From positions 62,001-126,000 of the forward strand of contig JAAVTG010000323.1 of the NCBI GenBank assembly GCA_011947345.1: 64,000 bases of DNA, read 5' to 3'. Below the pieces are notes generated by a model. The model ran no database searches. It saw only the letters and a list, made by a program, of their open reading frames with translations, and had not been told where the DNA came from. Numbering within the stretch: position 1 is the first letter of the stretch; every line of letters begins with the position of its first letter. This document shows positions 12,474 to 23,839 of this stretch, piece after piece. Made by a program: the position numbers and the translations under genes. The DNA comes from Phytophthora quininea. Taxonomy: Eukaryota; Oomycota; Peronosporomycetes; Peronosporales; Peronosporaceae.

Positions 12474-13960
12474 ATCAACTGTCGGTGTGGCAGCGACTTA
12501 TAAAGTGCTCGGGGAGGCGATTGCTGCGGTCGACGGACTCTTTTCGGTAATGAGCTGCGCGGTCCAGAAGCCTCTGCAGCTCGCAACGCGGCATTTGCTC
12601 TCTTGCGCTGCCGTCTTTTCCTCTGGATCGCCATGGCCAAAGACGCTGGACAGACGACCGCAGCACACGCAGCGGATACTTGTCGACCTTTGTCTTGCTG
12701 CTGACTACTTGGCAGACGAGGCGGTATTTCTAGTCAGATCGCGGCGTAAAATATGCAATTATATCGCCATTAGCCAATGAAAAGACGCGAAAAAAGAATA
12801 TTTCTAAAACATACCTACGCACTGCCATTTGCGCCTGCCATCCTTCAAGCTTTAACCATGAACTTGTGTCAACACTTTAGATGGAAATGCTGTTGTGGAA
12901 GAGACCCCGTCAAGTCATTCTTGCCGTTGAATTTTTTCATAAGCAAATCGGAGCTGCATGCGAGGTGCTCTATGCTTTCAAGTCGATTGCTTCAATGGCT
13001 CGTGCAGGTCGCCGACTCGGCCTGTTGCTCACCCTCGACCGAGATCTGAGCCATCAGCTGCGGTGTTGGTGCCATGCTCCTTTGTCTGAACCGACACCAC
13101 ACGCCAGCAGACCCAGCGTACACCGCAACAAGCGCTGCAAATCGCTTCACCGCAAACTGTGCTATTCCGGATCGGGCCACGTCAGCGAACTCGTCGCAGT
13201 TCGAAATAGGCCGGACAAGTTGTCCCTTCTAACTTTTGTATGACCAAGGCTAAATGAAAAGCACCCGGGGTCAAATGCAAGGGGATCTCTGGGCGCAGTT
13301 CACTCTGGCGTCACTACCCACAGAGCCAAATGCAAGTTGCAGTCGGCAGTGCTATGCAGGACAAGCGCACGTATATTTTCTTAGAATGCGTTTTTAGAGC
13401 TTCAAATTCAATGATAGACGGATTTTTCTGGAGCGCATGTCCCGTTTATTGAAACCTTACTTACGGGACCACTTTGCACGGCATGCTACAAGCTTGTTGA
13501 TCCAGAGCTCTTCAATGGACACTTACACTGTTGTTGCTCTCCATGTGAGCTCGTTGATCACCTCAAGCAAGCCGTAAAAACACAGAGCCTTAAAGACCTT
13601 CGACTCGGAGACGAGTCTCACCATTGCACGACATGGCGACAAAAGAATCAAAACAACCAGACGAACGGCGCCCGACCCACACGCTGCTTGCTTCGGAGAA
13701 ACTGGCAGTGCGTGGCGATGGGGCGGAAGGTCCCACGCATGTCGGACCTCGTGGCAACAGCCGGCCACGAATAAGATGCGGCACCGTGTGGTCATCTCTC
13801 CGTCTCGACACGATGTTGTGGCCCGCCGACGCTAACGTTTTCCCCACTCTTTTACGGGTGCAGTCACTGCATCATTCACTACCTTAACATCCAACTAGCT
13901 GCAGTGCCTCTCGAATAGCTTGACGGGAGTTTTTTTATTATCGAAATCCGTGCTTAGTAA
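12474..13960. other. Intergenic, no gene recognised
   Basis: About 1.5 kb upstream of the large ABC gene, expected to hold its promoter. Short open stretches exist on both strands (for example 12881-13243 plus, 13523-13795 minus), but none has a recognisable domain or convincing composition. The plus-strand ORF 12145-12780 overlaps the start of the ABC gene antisense and is treated as chance. Confidence 0.4.
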
Positions 13961-13969
13961 AGTCCATGT

Positions 13970-15009
13970 CACCACATCTCGCAAGCCCACAGACAAAATC
14001 TCCTTGCAGACGAACGGTACGCGTTGCCCCCAACCATCACTTCCATGCAGCTAAATTTCCAGTACACCTGCAGGGCAGTGGCAATTTCCTAGGAAGGTTC
14101 ATTTTCGATCAGCCATCGGAGCAGAAGTGTATTCTTGAGGTTTTGGGAGATCTCGATGTGTTTCGTGAACAATTCGGCACTTTTGTGCTGCAAGAAAGCC
14201 CGAATTTCTCTCAGACGACCATATTTTAGACCAAACTGGAGGAGACGTCAGACGCAGTCATCAAATTCGCGGACGTTAAACCATTCCAGCACTTGCAGCA
14301 GGTACTTCTTTCTTTGTTGAAAAATGTCTTTGAGCCACGGGTCGAGGACATATCCGTTCATAAAGTATACTTGCTTAGTGTAATAACACTTGGACAGCTG
14401 CTCAATCGAGGCCAGCTATCCTTCATCAACAGTAGCTCGTACAGACGCTGCAGAGTCCATGGCTTTTGTAGTGCACCCTTCCTGTCGATTTTTGTGCAAC
14501 CAGTTCACAACATCGAGAAGACCCTTTTCGGCGGCGATATCAATTGCATTAGTAGTGCAGCCGTCCATGCGATTCATGTCCAACCATTTCACAACATTTA
14601 AGTGACCTCGTTCCGCAGCAAAATCCATCATTGCCGGCGTAACTTGGTCAGGGAAGCGATCGTGAAACCACGAAACCATTAACAAATCGCCTCTCCTGGC
14701 TGCTCCAATTGGTCCATCGGTAAAAATGCACTTGCAGCCGCGCTCAAAAAGCCACTCGACCGCGTTAAAGTGGCCTCCACGCGCAGCAGCACCAGATTTT
14801 AGTTCAGAGCAATGCGCAAACAGCGCCTCCAGTACTTGAAAGTGGCCGTTCTCAGCTGCAATGGTCACCGCATTTGACATCGACAGCAACGTCGGATCAT
14901 GTGTGACAGGATCATGGTGAAGCCAGGAGCCAGGAGCAAGAAGCAACGGACGAGTACCCAGAGGAGCAGATGGTCGGGATAAATCTATGACAAGCGGCCA
15001 TTTTAACAA
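13970..15009 (-). pseudogene. Ankyrin-repeat protein, decayed copy
   Basis: Translation on the minus strand gives consecutive units like AAENGHFQVLEALFAH, AARGGHFNAVEWLF, AAERGHLNVVKWLDMNR and AAEKGLLDVVNWLHKNR, the ankyrin pattern (about 26-33 residues, GHLxVVxWL) of the large oomycete ankyrin family. After a frame change near 14440 the family C-terminus follows (YLLQVLEWFNV, then RLLQFGLKYGRLREI) with stops near 14250 and below. Its tail resembles that of the copy near 50 kb. No start with a convincing upstream is visible, so this is a relic. Ankyrin repeats mediate protein binding; the partner is unknown. Confidence 0.6.
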
Positions 15010-15733
15010 GACGTAAGATTAGTATGGAGTAGCGAGTGCGGAAAGAATGAGGTTCAAGTCGAAGCACCGAACGGAGTGGCGACTCGTCCCATTCATTCTT
15101 GAATCAACCAAAGACAAAACAAGTCTTCACTGCTCTGGCCAAGCAGACGTGTGATTCTTCTAAGACCTCTAAGACTGAGCGAGAACGCGCACGACTCAAC
15201 AATTAAATAAACGACCTGCTTCCTCTTAAGTGCTACCAAGATCCTCGTTAGTCAGAGCTCCGGCTACACCGAGAGCTCTGCTAACTTCGTGACATCATGT
15301 TCGTACATCCATCAAACCGTTCCCAATTGGCCGCTCGCGACTGCGGTGCGCATGGCATGCAATGTCATGTGATCAATCCGATTTTTAAGCAGCCACTGCA
15401 GCATTTCCAGGTCCCCGCTACTGGCTAATCCGGCCATCACAACAACAGAATAACATCGAACTCCGTGGTGATGCTGCCACATCGAGGTGCCCAAAACGCA
15501 CAGCCTCGTTCGAGGAGCCCACGAAATCAACTTTCCATGGGCCATGGCCACTTTGGCGTTTGGTCAATACGATTGAGGTTTTGAGATTCGAGCTGGGTTA
15601 TTGTTATTTGCAATGAGTTTGAGCTAAACCAATCGTAGCGATTTTGCTGAGCGAGATCCGGCTGTGGATCCTCAGCACCTTGTCCGACTGCGAGTTCTGC
15701 ACCACCTGACGTCACAAGCCTACACCAGATCAT
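15010..15733 (-). pseudogene. Ankyrin-like fragment and flanking spacer
   Basis: A short minus-strand open stretch (15551-15312) ends in ASSGDLEMLQWLLKN followed by another partial unit, an ankyrin-type pair. The upstream reading (15733-15527) is not recognised. 15010-15311 shows no gene. This is probably another fragment of the same family. Confidence 0.35.
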
Positions 15734-16059
15734 TTTCCACTAGTAGCAACGGTTCTCATTCGTCCGCAGTGGCTTGAGATTTGTTCAATAGCGTGTTAGC
15801 CGGGTGCAGCGAGGTTAGCGAACCACAGCTCGAGTGAGCTGCTGTGTATGTACCAAAATATCGGTAACTTTTTAGACTTTGAGGCACAGCAACGTTGAAA
15901 CCACTTTCACAGTTCTCTGCGGTTTCCACAATTCTTGGGGGTCAACAAACTAATTACATTTATGGAGCTTTTGCAAACGACCATCAGGTTAATCTGATGA
16001 GGACCAGGAGGGCGATGGCCCCAGTTAATGGTCATACAATGTCTCCATCAGTGCAACAT
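15734..16059. other. Spacer, nothing recognised
   Basis: AT-richer sequence between ankyrin debris and the DIRS element. No ORF with recognisable content was found. Confidence 0.4.
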
Positions 16060-16956
16060 TAAATTCCCCGAAAACCAGCCACCATGTCCACGGATAGCAT
16101 GGCAACTTACTCCTTGCAGAGTCTGGTGTACGTCTTGAATGCATCAGAGACCTAGCGTCCGTGAAACTGTACGGCGAGCGCATCTGCCCCGAGCGATACA
16201 TGTGGATAGCGCCACCGGAGTGGAGGGAGTGACAGCTGAAGCGACGTGGGGCGTGGCCAGTTGTGGCGGCACCACGTTTAATGACACCCCCACGTCAGTG
16301 GTCGCAATACACGCTGGTTCGCCGAGGCGTGACATGATAACCGCCCCTGGAATACCGATGGGATGGATTGATCGCCCCTGAAGTAGGATCAGACCACCAA
16401 ATAAAGGACTTAGGAAAGGGTGCCCTGATCGAGACAGCATTCTTGACGTGGAGGCGCCATCTTGGTTTGTTTTAGGTCCAATCAGGCATAGACAGACTGA
16501 TTGAGCTTGCTGTGGACGAGCGTCACTGGTTCTTCCGCATCAAATATTACAATATCTTGGACGCGGACAGCAAACCACTGGAACGTCTTGCTGGTGATGA
16601 CCATAACTTTGGAGCGCCTCAGAAGAAAGAAGAAGCCCCCCTCCCCTCCCGCAGACGGCTTACTCAGAAGGGTCAGGCAGTGTGAGGCTACGGAAGCAAG
16701 CTTCCTACAACTCGAGAGACACGGGAGCTTTTCGTCGAGGCGGTGAGTCGAGGCAACTGATACCTTTGAGCAGCATGCGGATGTGCGGGTGTGCCAGCAG
16801 GAATTCATAGCCTGATGCGGCGAAGAAGTGGCGAACACCTTGGAGAACGCCCAGGATGGAACCACTGCGGATTGGGCCTCCGGATCCAAAATCCGAGCTG
16901 AAAGTCATGGAGGATAAAGTCCGATATATATTGCACTTGATCAGCGAGCGGTACAC
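16060..16956 (-). pseudogene. DIRS tyrosine recombinase remnant
   Basis: Minus-strand fragments include GVLQGVRHFFAASGYEF, HPHIRMLLKGIS, FFFLLRRSKV and, near the end, ADALAVQFHGR followed by VSDAFKTYTRL. The last carries the region of the catalytic arginine and tyrosine of phage-integrase-like recombinases (YTRL tyrosine near 16.11 kb). Frame changes near 16.8, 16.45 and 16.25 kb and an in-frame stop after FHGR make it non-functional as read. Confidence 0.65.
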
Positions 16957-17109
16957 CAGAAAGCAATGTCGGAATTCCTCGTCGCGAAGTCCAACCAGAC
17001 CATTTTCTCAGTGATCTGCTGTACTGGACATACGTGGAGTCGGCAACTGAGTGCGCCCGGAGATACGCCGCCAGATATTGGTTAGCCCCTGGACATCCAC
17101 CGCTGCGGA

Positions 17110-18175
17110 GATCTGCGCTCAGCCAGGCGTTAGATACGCAAACAACTAGACGTAAGTTGAGTCAGCTGAGATGCGGGAGTCGGCGCGAACATTGCCAGCT
17201 CCAGCGACATGACATGCGCAAAACCGGAGATGAAATACAATTCCCCACAACGAGGAGGCGAATGAGCACTTGAGCGCGGGGATGAGGATACAGCTCGTTC
17301 ATATGATCATCGTGGATATGAGGGATGGTGCCGCCGACTATCTCATAAAACCTTGGGGAGCCGGTCCAGCCGAATGGTGCGGATAGTTCGACCACTAGTA
17401 CGTTATCTTCTTCAATCAGTCCGGTAAATAGGTAAATGCTCTTGCTGTATATCCTGACGTTGCGAATTGCCGATGTAACATCTCCGGCCATAATGTACAC
17501 GGGGCCTAGGTGGTGTTGCTTAACACGGAGGATCTCTTTGGCAACAGCATTACAATGAGTGTAGTCTGGTCTTGCAATGGTGCCTTAATCCGTGCAATCA
17601 TTTATTGAAGACCCTTCGGGATACGATAGATCGTGGATCGTACGGCCGGCGCTGCTAGCATCTTCTTCCCCTATGTCAACCAGCCCAAACGGACTAATTA
17701 CAATTTTGGGCCACTGATCGAGTAAGTCCATGTCCATAACGAGGCACCTCCTGTCACGGGGTCGATCTGTCCGCCAGACAGACAGATCTGTCGCCCGTTC
17801 GGGGAACGGTTGCGTCCGCTGACGCCTTGAGTTCTCAGACGATGACTGCTGCGCAGCGATTGGTGGATAATGCGCCAAGGCCTGGGAGAAGTGGCTCGGC
17901 AGGGCTGCACGAAACAATTGAGTGCCAAAAGGGAGAGCGAAGGGGCCAAGATGCGCTTGGTGACTACAACCAAGAACGGCAGAGCGTGCTTGGTCGGGGA
18001 CGGATGGCAGGGCATCGCGGAGCTCGAGCGTGAGCTGACCAAGGATGGGGTGTCGACGACAAAGGGACCGGTTCGCGGGAGCAGACGGCAGCGAGGAGAA
18101 GCACTGTCCGGACTTCGACGAGCTGCAGGCCAAACAGTGAAGGATAGCTAGGACGGTCGACAGGGATCTTCGCAT
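17110..18175 (-). pseudogene. DIRS reverse transcriptase remnant
   Basis: Two minus-strand stretches abut. Codons from about 17690 give VISPFGLVDIGEEDASSAGR and TIHDLSYPEG; after a stop near 17585 the reading continues as PDYTHCNAVAKEIL and, in 17500-17162, GDVTSAIRNV, ELSAPFGWTGSP and FYEIVGG. These are typical DIRS RT blocks (RTIHDLS, DVxxAFRN, APFGWTGSP). The frame is lost after HPRAQVLI near 17270, where the YxDD-type WVDDH block would follow. The upstream part (18175-17720) is low complexity, with no domain seen. Confidence 0.65.
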
Positions 18176-18249
18176 GACTGGCTGCGAGTGTGGGTGCCTC
18201 CGGTAGGCAGCGCCGATAGTTCATCTTGCTACCCACTTTTGCTTTTACT

Positions 18250-18736
18250 CAGTCTCGGACAGGCGACACTAACTGCGTAACAAGGCTACCTCTACTCTAC
18301 TCTGATCGACTCCTACCCGTCCAGCAGCCGGCTACAACTCTACTTGGTCTCAGGAACGGTTTGACGCACCGTACCAAGCACTCCTCCTCCACCGGGGCTG
18401 CGTAGCAGTGCACGTGCATAGAGGAAGACGTAGGACTCCCCGAGTCTGTATATTTAGGCGTCCCGCCTTCGGTTCTATACAAGAACCAAGTACAGTCCCG
18501 TAACTAGGACTCGCAGAGTCAGTGTCCCTTAAAACAAGGATAACACTAATTAACTGCAAAAATAGAACTGATTTGAATTGTTTTATCTGACCCTGGTGTA
18601 AATGTATGGACTAAACTATGTGGCATAGTTAATCTAAGAGATATGCAAATGAGTGGTGGAGAGCCAAATGGCTACACTATGGCTACATAGCCAAAACTCT
18701 ACACACGGTTATGATTTTGGTGTAACCCGTTACACA
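18250..18736 (-). repeat. Possible solo LTR between gag and RT
   Basis: On the minus strand this AT-rich block starts with TGTGTAACGGGTTACACC, a TG start with an internal palindromic GTAAC/GTTAC, and has no coding content. It sits between the gag and RT parts of the DIRS element and has the size and base composition of an oomycete copia-type LTR. No second LTR, primer-binding site or clear 5-bp target duplication was found, so the call is tentative. Confidence 0.3.
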
Positions 18737-19570
18737 TCCTCCTCGGCAAGAGTTCCATGGGGTAATATTTGCTCGGCGGGGGGTCGCTCGCTAGACCCCG
18801 TGCGGCTTAGCCTGCTGCGTTAGCGACGCCGCACCATCCCCGCCCCACGACACTCCATGCATCTTGCTCTTTTTTAAGTTTTCCAAAGTATATTGACGCG
18901 ATCTCGTGTGGAGCCGTGGTTGGATGGTCTCTCGCTCTGACGCGGTAGAGCATATTTAAGATGCACCTCGACGCCTTTGCGAGCGATTTGTTGGACCCGG
19001 AACCAGATTCTTGTTTGGGTGATAATCATCCGGCGTCTGGCCGCGGAACAACCCCACAAAGGCTCGTAACGTGATGCTCGAACGGCGTCCGTACCTGATA
19101 ACGATTATTGTAGCGGTTTGTTTAGCAGGAACTCCGTGCCGTCTTCGGTCTCGCAGGTCGCAGGGTACGCATCTTCTGGTAACGTGACCCCTACTATTGA
19201 CACGGACTTGGATAACGCAGCCCTACGTGTCTTATATGACAGCTCTTGACGCGCACGAGCATTGGCGCGCATCTTCGCAGCATCAGAGTCGCTAATAAAT
19301 AACGGGGCGAATTGACGTAGACGATCAGCGCTCATGGTCACCGGATCCTGTATCGTGCAGACGGAGGTGGGGTTCTGTCGTGGTCCCACATCGCTGGGCC
19401 TCGGTGACGTCTGACATCCTAGATAAGATGAGAGGGTCCGTTATCGTTTCACCTGGAGGCTTAGATATATAAGATGAAATATAGGCTTTGCACACTGGCT
19501 CCGTAGGGTTCAGCATGAACTCATGTACAGGCGGTACTCGAACCTGAGTTGCCTGAGAGACCGTGGATGA
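18737..19570 (-). pseudogene. Unidentified element-internal fragments
   Basis: Minus-strand stretches 19516-19325 and 19389-19105 read as protein-like sequence (SADRLRQFAPLFISDSDAAK, then RAALSKSVSIVGVTLPEDAYP). I cannot assign the family; they may be the C-terminal part of the gag protein or another element. 18737-19100 holds a GC-rich tract with no ORF. Confidence 0.3.
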
Positions 19571-20714
19571 CTATATGGTCGACCCGGACCGTAAGGTTAG
19601 AGAAGGCTGACCGGCCGGAGAACTGTGGGTCGGTACGGTGACACAGTCCGACTGGCAAAGTGGCCTCTTGAGGGGCAGACGGAAGGAGAAATAGGTGGTC
19701 TTCCAGAAAATTCCCTGCTCGCGGGCTATGTCGCGTCCTTCTTCAGGTCCACAACGACCAGGCGGAGTGTCCTTCGACCTTTCTTCCGCAACTTGAGCAG
19801 GCGGTCGGGACTGCAGGTAGCACGGCGCTTGGACTGAAGTCGCTTGAGTAGTAGACGTTCGTTGACCCATCTTCCAGGTTGTCCACATCGGACGACTCCC
19901 TGAAGTGCATGAAAGTTAGCCCACGAGAGAACGTACACTGAAAATTGCCATCAGAGCGGCTGGTGTAGCTTGGAAATTGACACACTCCAACTCCCACATC
20001 CATTGAACAAACGACATAGCAGACAGGGTCTTACCTGCCCCGCCACCGAAAGTGCGGAACATGCGACTTGCTGCCAGCAGGTGCGCCTGTGGCGGATTGT
20101 AGTCCCCTTGGCCTTCTTGGCTCCTACCGGGAAGCTGGCACTCGTGAGGTAGCACACCTCAGACGGTGGTAGCTCTCCCTTCGAGTTCGGTGCCGTAACA
20201 GCTCCGTGATCGTGGTGATTGACAACTAGAGCGTCCGGGCTCGTCACGAGTCCACGCAACCGTTGAACTTCGGCCGTGAGCGTCCTCAACTCCGCCACTA
20301 CTGCGTCGTCAATCGACATCACAGGCGCACCAGTTGGACGGTCATCAGCAGGCCTTAAAGCACGCTGGTTTACAGCCGCCTGAGACCCACCCCCACCACA
20401 TCCGTCATGAGTGTTGACAAATCGAAGCCTTGCTGAGGCCGAGCAGGCGCTGCCCGTGTCGCCACAGAAGCGGTCGTCGTCATCTTCGTCTTCTTCGCTG
20501 GCATGGGAGAGGCCTTCTCTTCGTCGTTTGAGTCGGTAAATGGCTGGCGCGCGGGATTTTGCCCGTCGAGAGCTTCTTCTTGCCCTTGCGAGCATCGGCC
20601 AGTGCGGCACCTGTCACCGCCTTCGATTTTATGTTCCGGGTCATTCGCAGCGGAGGGAGGGTCAGATGGGCGCCTTGCGGGGATCACTGTCCAGGGGTCT
20701 TCCCCGCCGGTCAC
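19571..20714 (-). pseudogene. DIRS gag-like remnant
   Basis: The minus strand encodes a Ser/Glu/Asp-rich N-terminal part (20714-20370), a coiled segment (AVVAELRTLTAEVQRLRGL) and the gag core: HLLAASRMFRTFG, MSFVQWMWELECVNFQATPAALMAIFS, then FMHFRESSDVDNL. The same core (MSFVLHLRELECIRFETTPAVFMALYSG) occurs in the plus-strand copy at 25.1 kb, confirming the family. It is broken at several points, including near 20150 and 19930. Confidence 0.55.
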
Positions 20715-21119
20715 GTCAATGACAACCGGGTTGTCGAGCAGTGTCGTGGTGACCGATGAAGACGCTTGGTCTCACGATGGTGGCGTGTTGGGTGTGCTGG
20801 CCGGCTCTTGAGCATTGCGAGTCGTTATCTTGGCGTGCGATGGGATAGAAACCCCTTTCTTTCGTGGTTAGCTTGCTGGTTGTTCTTCTAGAAACGAAGT
20901 GAGGGGAGAATTTGCAGCGGGTGGCTCGCAGCAACCATGGGCAAATACCGGTAGCTACCTGTATACCGGTAGTGTGTGGAATGTAATTCCTTCAAGGGTC
21001 TCAGCAACGCCAATGGAGTACAGCTTACCCGGGCCCGTTGGTCCCCGGGGAAACCCGCAGTTCGTAACACAAAGCAAATTGGGCTTATATATTAACACAT
21101 ATCCATTTGGACGCTTAAC
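20715..21119. other. Spacer between DIRS element and histone H4
   Basis: No gene. It contains two TACCGGTA palindromes at about 20946-20973 and is the 3' flank of the histone H4 gene. Confidence 0.4.
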
Positions 21120-21437
21120 CTACTGATCAAAACCGTAGATAGCTCCACCTTGTCGTTTTAGAGTGTAGATAACGTCTCGCGCAGGCATCGGCTTCCGGTT
21201 AGCATGTTGCGTATAGACTATAGCGTATTGTACGAGGCTCTTTAAGAACACCTCCAGAACACCTCGCATTCGATCGTATATCCGCGGTGACATGCGCACA
21301 ACGCCACCTCTTCGAGCGAGGCGGCGGGTCGATGCGCTGGAAATGCCATCGATACTGTTGCGTAAGACGAATCGATGGCGTCGTGAGCCACCTCTGCCAG
21401 CACCATTAGCTCGCTTCCCACGGCCTGGAATCTTCAT
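21120..21437 (-). CDS. Divergent histone H4 variant
   Basis: An intact 105-residue intronless ORF. GRGK, RRHR, VLR, RRLARRGGV, RGVLEVFL, YTQHANRK, DVIYTLKRQG and YGF align end to end with histone H4, so it is an H4-fold protein for nucleosomes. H4 is among the most conserved eukaryotic proteins, yet roughly half the positions differ here from the canonical sequence. In the tail the equivalents of K8, K12 and K16 are N, R and R, and K20 is F; only the K5 equivalent remains. That would remove most H4 acetylation sites and the K20 methylation site. The fold-core motifs and length are kept, and the frame is open despite flanking transposons, which argues for selection. Regulation unknown. Confidence 0.85.
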   Translation of the reverse strand: MKIPGRGKRANGAGRGGSRRHRFVLRNSIDGISSASTRRLARRGGVVRMSPRIYDRMRGVLEVFLKSLVQYAIVYTQHANRKPMPARDVIYTLKRQGGAIYGFDQ

Positions 21438-21729
21438 GTAGAATCATAACATTAATAAAAGCTCCAGACTGAGGTTTCCTTGTGCACATACCTCCGGGAC
21501 CAACTGCCTGCAAGGTGAATTGGACAATGCGGGTGCTTTGGAACGAGTGGAGTGTTAGCAGCTACGGCAAGAACTGGCATTAATTTAGGTTAGTTCTCAA
21601 CAACGGAGATGGTGAAAACATTAGTTTTAATTAGTTCCAAGCATTAGTTTAAAGCAAGAACAGTAAATTTAACTATTTCTTGCCATCCAATCGAGCTGTA
21701 CGCTAGCTGCTCGATGCCTTGAGTCTCTT

Positions 21730-22390
21730 TTAAGGTGTGCTTCTGCGATGAGAGATTGTCCAATAGTTCCCTACGTCTGCGATCCGTATCGCCCAAGTCT
21801 TCAGCTCTTCGCTCCCCTTCAATGTGTCAACACGTGCCTTATCCCTTTGAGTAACCTGGCGCCACACCTCGCGTTGTACTTCACGCTGCTGGAGCCATGC
21901 CAACAACGGATCGGTTGTGGGTGCCTCGATATCACCGGGCAACTGGAGAGACAGTCGTTCTCGGTCACCGCTTGACTTGTATTGGTCCCTGCCGAGCGCA
22001 TCAGCATCCCTGTCCTGCGTCATAGCCGCTGTGAAATCCGCTTGACACCCACCTGCTACCAACGATGCCGTTTGCCGCGGTGGCGTGCATCCTTCCTCTT
22101 TAGCGCGGCGGACGATTTGCTGTCGAAGCTGAGCAGCCACGGTGACCTCACGACAGCCTCCAGTATCACTAAACTTAGCATCTCACGTAGACAAGTATAA
22201 CGCGGTGAACTTGCGCTTCAGACTGGCAGCGTTACGTGCCCGCCAGTTCAGGTCGCCACATCCGTTGTAAGCGCTCGAAACAGCACCCCCTTATCTTGGC
22301 GAACTGGCAACCTTGCTGTGATGATATCCAAGAGTCTCTGCCGCTCAGCCTTGGTGTAGTTTCGTACTCCTTTCGGTTTTGTCATCTGCA
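21730..22390 (-). pseudogene. DUF6818-like (Myb/SANT-type) protein remnant
   Basis: From an ATG near 22383 the minus strand reads MTKPKGVRNYTKAERQRLLDI and then ITARLPV, which matches my recollection of the N-terminus of DUF6818, a short helix-rich Myb/SANT-like domain common in oomycetes near transposons. Reading fails near 22240 (in-frame TGA) and again near 22190. A charged Gln/Glu/Arg-rich C-terminal part remains open from 22140 to 21730. The role is unknown, possibly DNA binding. The stops are not all of the homopolymer type, so it is probably dead. Confidence 0.4.
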
Positions 22391-22399
22391 CAATGGGTA

Positions 22400-23311
22400 A
22401 CGCTGCTTAGTGCTCACCTACAGCATAGCCTCCTCCAGACCTTACCTCTCTCTCTTCCCCTGGTAGCTTTTGGAATGACGTCTTGGCGAATGGGTGCCAA
22501 CCCGTGCCATAGACCACCCGACCATTCCACTTAAAAAAGTGCAACTTCAACATCAGGCACATGCTCTCTCTCTCGCTTGAATTGCGTATACAAAGCAACA
22601 CAACGGAAGGATGTTCTTCCAGCTCAAATCTCGTAGCTTCACCGTGAGCTGGCAGCGGTCTTCTTTAAATAGCTGCAACTTGGAGTAGTTATTGATGTTC
22701 ACGAACTGTCCTGGGCGGGGCAAATCGTCCGAGTCCGACTCCATGTCCCACATGGTAGCGGTCAGTAGTATGACATCAATCGCTTCTTGGTTTTCAACGT
22801 AGGTATCGCGAAACAGCTACGCATGCCAGGAGCAGCAGATTAGTAACTCGTACTTTCACGGATGTCTCTGATACATATCTCTAGCAAAGCTGGCAAGGGT
22901 TCTGGAGAGTCCTCGTCAAACAAAGTGAAGTTTCACCATGTTGAATTGCTTAAAGGTGTGTTGAGAAATACGCATCGCCAAGCGCTCCTTTGGGTCAGCG
23001 TTTTTCGCTATGATGGACTTGAGCTCTGTTTTCAGCATTCAACCTTAGTACCGCAAGCGTTAGATTTCACAGTCCCACAACAACGTACCTTCCACCCTCG
23101 TAATACGTCGTGAATTCCCTCCTGTTGCTAAGTGTTGACGAAGACGCTCGTATGGACTGAGTCTTGCCGTATCCACGGGTTGCTCGGCCACGGAAACTGT
23201 CCTGGTGCCAGCAGCTGTATCCCCGAGTCTGACGAACTTGGTTGACACAAGAGCTTGTCGTGTAGCAATCATCGCCTTCACTTTCACCCCGCGGCCGCTG
23301 CTACCAGCCAC
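22400..23311 (-). pseudogene. Transposase-like remnant, family unresolved
   Basis: Minus-strand fragments include a basic N-terminal piece (23311-23060) with many Arg and Thr, and 22810-22553 reading FRDTYVENQEAIDVI and, from 22753, MWDMESDSDDLPRPGQ. Several frame changes separate them. The composition and the neighbouring DUF6818-like piece suggest a cut-and-paste element, but I see no catalytic triad. Confidence 0.25.
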
Positions 23312-23839
23312 AGATTCGGAGTTTGGCTTCTTTGCTATTGGGTCAATTTGATTGTGGGGGCGTCAAAATAGGCACGTCACTTATCTTGAATATCATACAC
23401 CAATGCAGAATAAATAATGGCGGTGGTTTGCTTATGAATCGGTTCTCTTGACCAAAGGTGAAAGCATTCGAAGGCGGACATTTTTTTATTCAGTTGACAC
23501 TTCAACGTATCTTTTGCTACAAAAATAAAAAAGTTGCCACGAGCTCATCTCATTTGCTCTCATTCCCTCTACCGCGCACCAAACAATATCTTTATGGCCC
23601 GATAAACCTCCCTTCATAACACTGAAAGACGCCTGTAGTCGTGCTAGGAACTGGTGTTTCCTGCCCGCAGGAAATTTGGTTTCCGCGGCGGAGCGCCCAT
23701 CCCAGGATCATCAGGCCACGGGAACGAGCCAGCTCAGTCAACCAACAGTTCAGGAGCTGCTGAACGGAAAGAGGTCAGTTTTTGAGCGACTACGAACAGC
23801 TCAAGCGTTTCTTCTTACCTCGCTGCGCTCAGCTTCGAC
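23312..23839. other. Spacer, nothing recognised
   Basis: AT-rich with poly-A/T runs near 23520-23535. It ends at the start of a DIRS-type gag on the plus strand. Confidence 0.4.

Larger units (their letters stand above)
16060..20714 (-). mobile_element. Degenerate DIRS-type retroelement
   Basis: On the minus strand the order gag (20.7-19.6 kb), reverse transcriptase (18.2-17.1 kb) and tyrosine recombinase (16.96-16.06 kb) is that of DIRS/Ngaro retrotransposons, which integrate by recombinase instead of DDE integrase. All three parts are broken by stops and shifts. An LTR-like segment at 18.25-18.74 kb separates gag from RT and may be a later insertion. I could not identify the split or inverted termini that DIRS elements carry, so the outer limits are approximate. 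Confidence 0.65.

Noticed and set aside
12145..12780. 211-residue plus-strand ORF
   Set aside because: It lies antisense over the start of the ABC gene, whose minus-strand reading is protein-like. The plus-strand translation is Arg-rich without domains.
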